Origin: OMOG01 sp041485845
GTDB taxonomy: Bacteria > Acidobacteriota > Terriglobia > Bryobacterales > Bryobacteraceae
Assembly: GCA_041485845.1 (NCBI GenBank)
Contig: JBGPKH010000374.1
Coordinates: forward strand, 1 to 8,661
Length of the DNA stretch: 8,661 nucleotides
Reading direction: 5' to 3'
The stretch's first letter is position 1. Every line of letters begins with the position of its first letter. The translations under genes and the position numbers were made by a program. This document shows positions 1 through 5,761 of the stretch, piece by piece. The notes under the pieces are model-generated. The model saw nothing but the letters and a program-made list of their open reading frames with translations, was not told where the DNA came from and made no database searches.

Positions 1-501
1 CCGCATGGTCAACGTTGGCGAATTCGCGGCATCCCCGGCCATCGAAGCCGAGCCCTGGACTACCGCCGCCAATCCAAAGTCGAGAACTTTCACCACGCCC
101 TGCGGCGTAACCTTCACGTTGGCCGGCTTCAGGTCACGATGGACGATTCCTTTGTCGTGCGCGGCTTCCAACGCTTCCGCGATCTGCCGAGCGTAGTTCA
201 GCGCCGTATCGACCGGCAAAGGCCCCTTCAGGTCGTCGCCCTCGACCAGCTCCATGATGAGCGCGCCCTGCTCGATCCCGTAGATCGACGCAATATTGGG
301 ATGATTGAGCGCCGCCAGCAACTGCGCTTCGCGCTCGAAGCGAGCCATGCGCGCCGTATCCTCGGAAACATTGGCGGGCAGAACTTTGATGGCGACGTCG
401 CGCCCCAGCTTAGTGTCGGTGGCGCGGTAGACCTCGCCCATGCCGCCCTGGCCGAGCTTTCCGGTGATCCGATAATGTGCGATGCTCTCGGGCGCGCTCA
501 C
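1..501 (-). CDS. Ser/Thr protein kinase, N-terminal part (cut by window edge)
   Basis: First 167 codons of a Pkn-type (Hanks) Ser/Thr kinase that would phosphorylate proteins on Ser/Thr; the rest lies beyond base 1. Visible kinase motifs, in order: glycine-rich loop GQGGMGEVY (residues 17-25), ATP-binding lysine in VAIKV (K39), helix-C glutamate in FEREA (about E57), catalytic HRDLKPAN (121-128, D123) and DFG (141-143). All are intact, so the catalytic core should be active. The APE motif and any membrane or sensor domain are not in the window. I chose GTG at 501 because the product then begins directly before the typical kinase opening (SAPESIAHYRITGKLGQGG) and a TATAAT lies just upstream. 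The ATG at 503 is in another frame and hits a stop at once. A TTG further up is possible. No Shine-Dalgarno is seen. The gene is divergent from the MFS gene, with 67 bp between them. The family is certain; substrate and signal are unknown. Confidence 0.93.
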   Translation of the reverse strand, partial: MSAPESIAHYRITGKLGQGGMGEVYRATDTKLGRDVAIKVLPANVSEDTARMARFEREAQLLAALNHPNIASIYGIEQGALIMELVEGDDLKGPLPVDTALNYARQIAEALEAAHDKGIVHRDLKPANVKVTPQGVVKVLDFGLAAVVQGSASMAGDAANSPTLTMR

Positions 502-510
502 ATGGGAGCC

Positions 511-516
511 ATTATA
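511..516 (-). promoter_or_regulatory. Candidate -10 box of the partial kinase gene
   Basis: The minus strand reads a perfect TATAAT 9 nt before the GTG at 501. Transcription starting the usual 6-8 nt downstream would begin at or next to the start codon, giving an almost leaderless mRNA, which fits the absence of a ribosome binding site. No good -35 hexamer is visible 16-18 nt upstream, so this rests on the -10 match alone. Confidence 0.4.
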
Positions 517-568
517 CAAGAGGCGTCGATTTGCATTCTTACCCCCAATAGTGATGTGATGCGAGACT

Positions 569-1861
569 ATGGCTTCCAGGGCTCCCGTCCCCAAAATCAC
601 CGAACGTCCGACCCGGGTCCGCTACTGGGTGATCGTCTTCGCGGTCACCCTGGCGATCATTACGTACGTCGACCGCGTCTGCATCTCCTTCGCGGCGCTC
701 TCGATGCGTAAGGACCTGGGGCTCGACGCCGTCCAGATGGGCAAGGTGTTTTCCGCCTTCATCCTGGCGTACGCGCTCTTCGAGGTGCCCGGCGGCTATC
801 TGGGCGACGTCATGGGGCCGCGCAAGGTGCTGATGCGGATTGTGCTGGCCTGGTCGTTTTTCACGGCCGCGACGGGATGGGTGTGGAGCTACGGCTCCCT
901 TATCGTGACGCGCTTCCTGTTCGGCGCGGGCGAGGCGGGCTGCTTTCCGAACCTGACCAAGGCCTTCACCACCTGGCTGCCGGAAAAGGAGCGCGTGCGC
1001 GCGCAGAGCATCATGTGGCTGAGCGCGCGCTGGGGCGGCGCCTTCACCCCGCCGCTGGTCGCCATGGTGATCGCGTGGGTGGGATGGCGACACTCGTTCG
1101 AGCTGTTCGGTTCGCTGGGCGTGATCTGGGCCATCGTGTTTTACTTTTGGTATCGCGACGACCCGTTGCAGCATCCCAAGATGAACCAGGCCGAGCGCGA
1201 CCTGTTGCAGCACAGCGCCAAGATGGCGTCCGGACATGGCAACGTACCGTGGGGCGTGTTCCTGCGGTCGCGGCAGGTGTGGATGCTGTGCTGGCAGTAT
1301 TTCTGTCTCTCGTATGGATGGTATTTCTATCTCACCTGGCTGCCGACCTATCTGCGCGAGGGCCGCCACCTGGAGAACCTGAACACCGCCTGGCTGAGCG
1401 TGATTCCACTGCTGTTCGGCGGCCTGGGGAATCCGGCCTGCTTCCTCGCCGCCGGACCCTTGACCCGCCTCACCGGCAGCGTGGCGCAGACCCGCCGCCT
1501 CATGGCCTATATCGGGTTCGCCGGCGCCAGCGGCTTCCTGCTGCTTTCCACCAAGGTGAACGACCCCACGCTCGCCATGATCGCGATCGGCGTCGCGAGC
1601 TTCTCCAACGACCTCGTGATGCCCGGTGCGTGGGCCACCGCCATGGACGTCGGCGGCAAGTACGCCGGTACGCTCTCAGGCTCGATGAACATGTGGGGCA
1701 ACTTCGGCGGCGCGCTCGCCCCCTGGGTGAACGGCCACATCCTGGCTTACACTAAGAACGATTGGAATCCCATCTTCTACGTCGCAGCCGGCGTGTACCT
1801 GCTGGGGATTGTCTGCTGGATGTTTTTGGACCCCGTGACGCCGCTCCAGCAGGAAGCGTAA
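569..1861 (+). CDS. MFS transporter, anion:cation symporter (ACS) type
   Basis: Inner-membrane secondary transporter of 430 residues, a normal length for a 12-helix MFS protein. The N-terminal helix ends in YVDR (33-36) followed by a short segment and a KDLGL motif, the pattern of the ACS family (hexuronate, glucarate, phthalate and related permeases). Motif A, G-x-L-x-D-x-x-G-P-R-K, lies at about 76-86 between helices 2 and 3, and RFLFGAGEAGCFPN (115-128) is the helix-4 signature. Two groups of hydrophobic segments are separated by a charged central loop at about 196-225. ATG 569 is the first usable start: an in-frame TGA sits at 557-559. No Shine-Dalgarno or convincing promoter is seen in the 67-bp gap shared with the divergent kinase. 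The likely substrate is an organic or sugar acid taken up with H+ or Na+; this is family-level inference. The stop lies 7 bp before the end of the convergent antitoxin gene, with no terminator hairpin between them. Confidence 0.9.
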   Translation: MASRAPVPKITERPTRVRYWVIVFAVTLAIITYVDRVCISFAALSMRKDLGLDAVQMGKVFSAFILAYALFEVPGGYLGDVMGPRKVLMRIVLAWSFFTAATGWVWSYGSLIVTRFLFGAGEAGCFPNLTKAFTTWLPEKERVRAQSIMWLSARWGGAFTPPLVAMVIAWVGWRHSFELFGSLGVIWAIVFYFWYRDDPLQHPKMNQAERDLLQHSAKMASGHGNVPWGVFLRSRQVWMLCWQYFCLSYGWYFYLTWLPTYLREGRHLENLNTAWLSVIPLLFGGLGNPACFLAAGPLTRLTGSVAQTRRLMAYIGFAGASGFLLLSTKVNDPTLAMIAIGVASFSNDLVMPGAWATAMDVGGKYAGTLSGSMNMWGNFGGALAPWVNGHILAYTKNDWNPIFYVAAGVYLLGIVCWMFLDPVTPLQQEA

Positions 1862-1863
1862 GG

Positions 1864-2266
1864 CCTGGCTACCTGCCAAAGGCGCGGTCCAGTTTGTCGA
1901 GTAAGGCCAAGCCCTTGCGTTTCGATCCTCGCCCGGCCAACCCCCGGAATCGCGTTTCGACATCGTGTTGCGCCAGCGCCAGAGTCGCCAACTCGTCCAT
2001 CAGGCGGTTGATGCTGATCCCCCTGGCTTGCGCGAGGCTGCGCAAACGCGCGTGCTTGCTTTCGGGAATTCGAATCGTCAGTGTGCTCATGACAACTCCT
2101 TCAGAAAATCTCCAGGGGCTAAGACGCGTATCTCCGGAAAACGGAGATCGGCGGATCGGAAGTCCCCAACGTTGTTGGTTACAATCGCCGATGCGCCTCC
2201 CGCCACCGCCAGTTCAACCAAATGGTTGTCTCCCTCATCGCGTAAGTTGGGCCGCCAGGAATAGTA
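1864..2266. repeat. Direct repeat copy A (antitoxin plus 3' half of toxin gene)
   Basis: This stretch aligns in the same orientation with 5247-5638. By hand I count about 33 mismatches over about 385 aligned bases (about 91% identity), plus a 2-nt and a 9-nt gap in the other copy. Homology starts 2 bp after the MFS stop codon and ends in the middle of the toxin gene. This copy keeps both reading frames open. Confidence 0.9.
1869..2090 (-). CDS. Ribbon-helix-helix antitoxin, partner of PIN toxin
   Basis: Small DNA-binding antitoxin of 73 residues. The N-terminus has the ribbon-helix-helix plan: a beta strand (LTIRIPES, 4-11), a first helix rich in Arg/Leu (about 12-22), the turn ARGISIN, and a second helix (about 27-42). 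The basic tail from about residue 45 would be the toxin-binding part. Proteins of this kind dimerise, bind palindromic operators and neutralise the toxin. ATG 2090 follows AAGGAG at 2101-2096 with a 5-nt spacer, the clearest ribosome binding site in this half of the window. The start codon overlaps the toxin stop (ATGA), so the two are translationally coupled, toxin gene first. It probably represses its own operon at the palindrome at 2527-2546. The RHH fold assignment is strong; the exact antitoxin subfamily is not determined. Confidence 0.85.
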   Translation of the reverse strand: MSTLTIRIPESKHARLRSLAQARGISINRLMDELATLALAQHDVETRFRGLAGRGSKRKGLALLDKLDRAFGR

Positions 2267-2518
2267 GACGTGAACCCATTCGCAAACGCTCAGGAACGCT
2301 TCGTACAATTGGCGGCGCTCTGCGGCGGATAACGGAGACTTGCGGAAGATCGCTTTCCGCTCCAATACTTCCTCGTACTCCAGGAACAAAGCCTCACCCA
2401 CGATAGGCTTCACTCGATCCTCGAAACAGGCGCGCAGTACCTGGCGATTGTGCCCCGCCCTTCCCGTCATGGCGCCCACTAGTACATTGGTATCCACCAC
2501 AATCGTCGGCAATCTCAC
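2087..2518 (-). CDS. PIN-domain ribonuclease toxin (PIN_3/COG1569-like)
   Basis: Putative toxin of a type II toxin-antitoxin pair, a metal-dependent RNase. With the start used here it has 143 residues, normal for the family. Acidic active-site residues expected of PIN domains are present: D9 in IVVDTNVLVGA, E47 in LFLEYEEVLERK, the D94-E-G-D97 cluster before NHLVELA, and D119 in NNVGDF. The open frame extends to ATG 2557, but that would place the 20-bp palindrome and a TATCAT -10-like box inside the gene and add residues that do not look like PIN sequence. GTG 2518 gives MRLPTIVVDTN, a typical PIN start, exactly 7 nt after TATCAT, suggesting a leaderless mRNA. It overlaps the antitoxin gene by 4 bp. 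Cellular RNA target unknown. Confidence 0.85.
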   Translation of the reverse strand: MRLPTIVVDTNVLVGAMTGRAGHNRQVLRACFEDRVKPIVGEALFLEYEEVLERKAIFRKSPLSAAERRQLYEAFLSVCEWVHVYYSWRPNLRDEGDNHLVELAVAGGASAIVTNNVGDFRSADLRFPEIRVLAPGDFLKELS

Positions 2519-2526
2519 CACAATTA

Positions 2527-2546
2527 TGATAGCACCGGTGCTATCA
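2527..2546. promoter_or_regulatory. Perfect 20-bp palindrome, candidate antitoxin operator
   Basis: The sequence TGATAGCACC is followed directly by its reverse complement GGTGCTATCA. Its toxin-side arm contains TATCAT (2531-2526 on the minus strand), 7 nt before the GTG proposed as the toxin start. A dimeric ribbon-helix-helix protein bound here would block that -10 region, the usual autoregulation of such operons. It also lies 50 bp upstream of the divergent kinase gene, so it might influence that gene too. The palindrome is read directly; operator function is inference. Confidence 0.6.
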
Positions 2547-2573
2547 CCGCTTGCCATAGCGCTGGCGGCGCAA

Positions 2574-2596
2574 TTGGAGTAGAATCTCTAAACCAC
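2574..2596 (+). promoter_or_regulatory. Kinase leader shared with the 8107 paralogue
   Basis: The 23 bases before the kinase ATG match those before the paralogue at 8107 with one difference (T2580 versus C8090), while the bases further upstream do not match. It holds TAGAAT (2580-2585), a possible -10 box that would place the transcript start about 5 nt before the ATG. There is no Shine-Dalgarno at normal distance; GGAG at 2576-2579 is too far (17 nt). No matching -35 box was found at 16-18 nt. Confidence 0.4.
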
Positions 2597-5212
2597 ATGC
2601 CTCTCTCAACCGGCAGCCGGCTCGGTCCCTACGAGATCCTCGCGACCATTGGCGCTGGAGGCATGGGCGAGGTCTACCAAGCTCGCGACACGCGCCTGGA
2701 CCGCATCGTGGCGCTCAAAGTCGCCCGCGAGCAGTTCAACGAGCGCTTCGAGCGTGAGGCTCGCGCCGTAGCCGCGCTGAATCACCCCAACATTTGCACG
2801 CTCTACGACGTCGGCCCCAACTACCTCGTCATGGAGTACATCGAGGGGCAAACGCTCGAGGGTCCGCTGCCATTGGATCAAGCCCTCAAGTACGCCTCCC
2901 AGATCTGCGATGCGCTTGACGCGGCGCACCGCAAAGGCGTCACCCACCGCGACCTGAAGCCCGCCAATATTCTCGTTACCAAATCCGGAATCAAGCTGCT
3001 GGACTTCGGCCTGGCCAAACAGAGCCGCGCGGCAGCCATGGGCGGCGCCACCGAGACGATAGCCCTCACCAAAGAGCACACCATGCTCGGCACCCTGCAA
3101 TACATGGCGCCGGAACAGCTCGAGGGCAAGGACGCCGACGCGCGCAGCGACCTCTTCTCCTTCGGCCTGGTGCTCTACGAAATGCTCACCGGCAAGCGCC
3201 CCTTCGAAGGCTCCTCTCCGGCCAGCGTCATCGCCGCCATTATGGAGCGCGCGCCGCCTTCGGTCGCGGATGTCGCTCCCGCGGCGCTCGATCGGGTGCT
3301 GCACCGCTGTCTCGCCAAGCATCCCGACGATCGCTGGCAAACGGCGCGCGATCTGAAAGCCGGACTGCAGTGGGTTGCTGAGTCCGGCCCTCCGTCCGCG
3401 GCGGCCGCCGCGCCCAGGCGCAGCGCGGGGCGGGCGCGGGCCGGATGGATCGCGGCGGCAGCACTGCTGGCCGCGTTGTCGATGCTCGCGCCGTGGCGTG
3501 GGCGGCAACAGGGTGAGCTCGTGCGTTTCGCCGTCTACCCTCCTGACGGCAACGCTTTTGGCCGCAGCATTGACGTCACGGTCCCCGTGCCGCAGTTCGC
3601 GCTTTCCCCGGATGGCCGTACGCTAGTGTTTGCCGCCGCTGCCGCCGGAGCAAGAGGGATGCTCTGGCAGCGGTCCATCGAGGAGGTGGCTGCCCGCCCA
3701 CTGCCGGGAACCGAAGACGGTATCCGGCCATTTTGGTCTCCCGACAGCCTGTGGATTGGCTTTTTCGCCGAGGGGAAGCTCAAGAAGGTCCGCGCTGGTG
3801 GTGGGGCCGTGCAAGTGATCGCCGAAGGCTTCTCAGATTCCTTCGGCGCGACGTGGGGCCCGGACGGCACGATCCTGTGCGGGTCTGGAAGTGCGTCGAT
3901 TCATCGGGTTCATTCGACGGGTGGACCGTTCGCCCCTGTAACGCAACTGGACGTTGCCCGCCGGGAGGGATCGCACCGGTTTCCCTATTTTCTGCCCGAT
4001 GGCCGCCATTTCCTTTTCACGGTGCGAAGTGGCTTGGCCGAACAGCGTGGCACTTACGTGGGGTCCCTGGATGGAAAGACCAAGAAACGTCTCGTTCGCA
4101 TCGATTCGGGCGCTGTTTATGCCTCGCCAGGCTATCTGCTCTGGGTGGACGGTGACACACTTCTGGGACAGGATTTCGACGCCGGCCGTCTTGAGCTCGC
4201 GGGCCAGCCCTTTACCGTGGCGGAGCGGGCGGGCCGTTCGACCGCCGGCGAGAGCGCCGTGTCCGCCTCCCCCACCGGCATCCTGGCCTACGACAGCGCC
4301 TCGTTGCGGTTGGGCCGCCTGACCTGGTTCGATCGCTCGGGCAACGCGCGCAATTCGCCTTCGCCGGACGGCGACTACACCGACTTCCGTCTTTCTCCCG
4401 AAGAGAAAAGCCTGGCCGCGACGCTGGTCAACCTGAAAACGGGCAGCACCGATATCTGGCTGACGGACCTGCTGCGGGGCAGCACATTCCGGCTTAGCGC
4501 CGGGCCGGCACTCAACGCTAACCCGGTCTGGTCGCCGGATGGCGCACGGATTGTTTATCGGACGAATCGGGGAGGGCTGCTCGAGCTTTACCAGAAGAGC
4601 GCTTTTGGCGGCGGCAATGAAGAGCCAGTGCTGACTGCCGCGGCGGTACGCACTGCGGGATATGCGTTACAAGTGGTTCCCTCCGACTGGTCTCCCGATG
4701 GGCAGTATATCGCCTACATGGTCACGGACCCCGCGTCCGGCTACGACCTTTGGCTGTCACCCCTCGACCGCAATGCCAAGCCGGTCAGATATCTGAGCTC
4801 GGCGGCCAACCAGATTCACGCCAACTTTTCTCCCGATAGCAGGCTCATCGCGTACGGTTCGAACGAGACCGGCAGATATGAAGTCTATGTCCAGGCCCTT
4901 CCGAAGTCCGACCGGCAGTGGACGGTTTCGACCAACGGCGGATACGAACCGCGGTGGCGCGGCGACGGGCGCGAGATCTACTACCTTTCCGAGGACCGGA
5001 AGCTGATGGCCGTGCCGGTTGGCCCGGGTCCATCGTTTGGCGTTCCCAAGCCCCTGTTCCAGACGCGCGTGCCCGCGGGCGTGGATGCCCTCCGCACGCA
5101 TTATGTGCCCACTCGCGATGGCCAGCGCTTCCTCGTCAACACGGAAATCGGCGACCCCGCGCCCAATCCCATCACAGTCGTGCTGAACTGGACCGCCGGG
5201 CTGAAAAGATGA
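2597..5212 (+). CDS. Membrane Ser/Thr kinase with TolB/PD40 beta-propeller
   Basis: Receptor-like Ser/Thr kinase of 871 residues. The cytoplasmic kinase domain (about 12-260) has glycine loop GAGGMGEVY (19-27), K41 in VALKV, E54 in FEREA, HRDLKPAN (117-124, catalytic D119), DFG (136-138), GTLQYMAPE (165-173) and D185 in ARSDLFSFG, so all catalytic elements are present. An Ala/Pro/Arg linker leads to one membrane helix (about 284-299). The remaining 570 residues form an extracytoplasmic propeller: about nine SPDG-like repeat turns (for example FALSPDG, PVWSPDG, DWSPDG, HANFSPD), ending in the family's usual PNPITVVLNW tail. It presumably senses an extracytoplasmic cue and phosphorylates unknown proteins. 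The PIN toxin gene diverges upstream; a decayed copy of the toxin-antitoxin pair follows 34 bp downstream. The kinase at 8107 is a close paralogue. Domain calls are firm; signal and targets unknown. Confidence 0.95.
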   Translation: MPLSTGSRLGPYEILATIGAGGMGEVYQARDTRLDRIVALKVAREQFNERFEREARAVAALNHPNICTLYDVGPNYLVMEYIEGQTLEGPLPLDQALKYASQICDALDAAHRKGVTHRDLKPANILVTKSGIKLLDFGLAKQSRAAAMGGATETIALTKEHTMLGTLQYMAPEQLEGKDADARSDLFSFGLVLYEMLTGKRPFEGSSPASVIAAIMERAPPSVADVAPAALDRVLHRCLAKHPDDRWQTARDLKAGLQWVAESGPPSAAAAAPRRSAGRARAGWIAAAALLAALSMLAPWRGRQQGELVRFAVYPPDGNAFGRSIDVTVPVPQFALSPDGRTLVFAAAAAGARGMLWQRSIEEVAARPLPGTEDGIRPFWSPDSLWIGFFAEGKLKKVRAGGGAVQVIAEGFSDSFGATWGPDGTILCGSGSASIHRVHSTGGPFAPVTQLDVARREGSHRFPYFLPDGRHFLFTVRSGLAEQRGTYVGSLDGKTKKRLVRIDSGAVYASPGYLLWVDGDTLLGQDFDAGRLELAGQPFTVAERAGRSTAGESAVSASPTGILAYDSASLRLGRLTWFDRSGNARNSPSPDGDYTDFRLSPEEKSLAATLVNLKTGSTDIWLTDLLRGSTFRLSAGPALNANPVWSPDGARIVYRTNRGGLLELYQKSAFGGGNEEPVLTAAAVRTAGYALQVVPSDWSPDGQYIAYMVTDPASGYDLWLSPLDRNAKPVRYLSSAANQIHANFSPDSRLIAYGSNETGRYEVYVQALPKSDRQWTVSTNGGYEPRWRGDGREIYYLSEDRKLMAVPVGPGPSFGVPKPLFQTRVPAGVDALRTHYVPTRDGQRFLVNTEIGDPAPNPITVVLNWTAGLKR

Positions 5213-5251
5213 CTTTCCGGTCCGATTGCTTCGCAGCGCTCCGCGACCTGG

Positions 5252-5471
5252 CTACCTGGCAAAGGCGCGCTCCAGTTTGTCGAGTAAGGCCAAGCCTTTG
5301 CGTTTCGATCCCCGCCCGGCCAACGCCCGGAATCGCGTTTCGGTCGTGTTGCGCCAGCGCAAGTGTCGCCAATTCGTCCATCAGGCGGTTGATGCTGATG
5401 CCCCTGGCCTTCGCGAGGCTGCGCAAACGCGCGTGCTTGCTTTCGGGAATTCGAATCGTCAGTGTTCTCAT
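5252..5471 (-). pseudogene. Frameshifted ribbon-helix-helix antitoxin remnant
   Basis: The first 43 residues match the intact antitoxin with only two or three changes (RTLTIRIPES..., LAKARGISIN), and AAGGAG before ATG 5471 is kept, so the DNA-binding domain could still be made. After ALAQHD a 2-nt deletion shifts the frame; the protein then reads RNAIPGVG and runs past the old stop position (5252-5254) to a stop at 5172, inside the kinase coding region on the other strand, for 99 residues in all. The toxin-binding tail is therefore lost. It could be dead, or an orphan DNA binder acting on the operator of the intact pair; the sequence alone cannot tell. Confidence 0.75.
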
Positions 5472-5638
5472 GACAACTCCTTGAGAAATTCTCCGGGCGC
5501 CAAGAAGCCTATCTCCGGAAAACGGAGATCGGAGGAACGGAAGTCGCAGGCCACAATCGCCGATGCGCCTCCCGCGACCGCCAGTTCTACCAAATGGTCG
5601 TCTCCCTCATCACGCAAGTCGGGACGCCAAAGATAGTA
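5468..5638 (-). pseudogene. C-terminal remnant of PIN toxin gene
   Basis: The last 55-60 codons of the toxin, from WRPDLRDEGDDHLVELAV to the end LAPGEFLKELS, overlap the antitoxin remnant by the same ATGA as in the intact pair. The N-terminal 85 residues, including the equivalents of catalytic D9 and E47, are absent, and a 9-nt in-frame deletion removes residues near the NNVGD segment. The open frame continues upstream to an ATG at 5725, but that part (MRWPIWRRDGEPLAP...) has no likeness to the toxin. Without the first acidic residues it cannot be an active PIN nuclease. Confidence 0.8.
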
Positions 5639-5761
5639 ACCGGGATCGACACGCTGATCGACTACATCGCCTCGAAGTATCGGCGCCAGCGGCTCGCCGT
5701 CCCGGCGCCAAATCGGCCATCGCACTTGAGTTGAGACAGGTCCGTTCAGACGCGGCCGGCC
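5639..5761. other. Short stretch without a recognised gene
   Basis: 123 bases between the end of the toxin-copy homology and the stop of the dehydrogenase gene. No gene, RNA or convincing terminator hairpin is seen. On the plus strand a short frame reads IDTLIDYIASKYRRQRL and then stops at about 5734; it could be the tail of a lost gene, but I do not recognise it. The GC-rich GGCCGGCC near 5754 is only an 8-bp palindrome. Confidence 0.5.

Larger units (their letters stand above)
5247..5638. repeat. Direct repeat copy B (decayed toxin-antitoxin copy)
   Basis: Second copy of 1864-2266, in the same orientation, so the pair of direct repeats brackets the 2597-5212 kinase gene. Relative to copy A it lacks 2 nt (after GCGTTTCG near 5341) and 9 nt (near 5547). 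The 9-nt loss removes the short inverted repeat CCAACGTTGTTGG present in copy A. Mismatches are denser in the toxin part (about 21 of 153) than in the antitoxin part (about 12 of 232). Confidence 0.9.

Noticed and set aside
539..1369. Minus-strand open frame (276 codons) opposite the MFS gene
   Set aside because: Composition is His/Arg/Gln-rich with no domain pattern, while the plus-strand frame has MFS helices and motifs.
1859..1871. Terminator between the convergent MFS and antitoxin genes
   Set aside because: Only 7 bp separate the stop codons and no hairpin with a T-run is present.
2130..2148. 7-bp stem with 5-base loop (ATCTCCG / CGGAGAT) between toxin end and antitoxin start, also at 5511-5529
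   Set aside because: It encodes the toxin segment DLRFPEI and is conserved between copies simply through duplication; no U-run or overlap with the antitoxin ribosome site, so neither a terminator nor a convincing switch.
2551..2585. TTGCCA (2551) with TAGAAT (2580) as a kinase promoter
   Set aside because: The spacer is about 23 nt, too long for a standard promoter, and TTGCCA lies outside the part conserved with the paralogue.
2606..3508. Minus-strand open frame (300 codons) opposite the kinase domain
   Set aside because: It mirrors the kinase; a similar shadow (8098-8628) appears opposite the kinase paralogue, as expected when both coding strands are alike.
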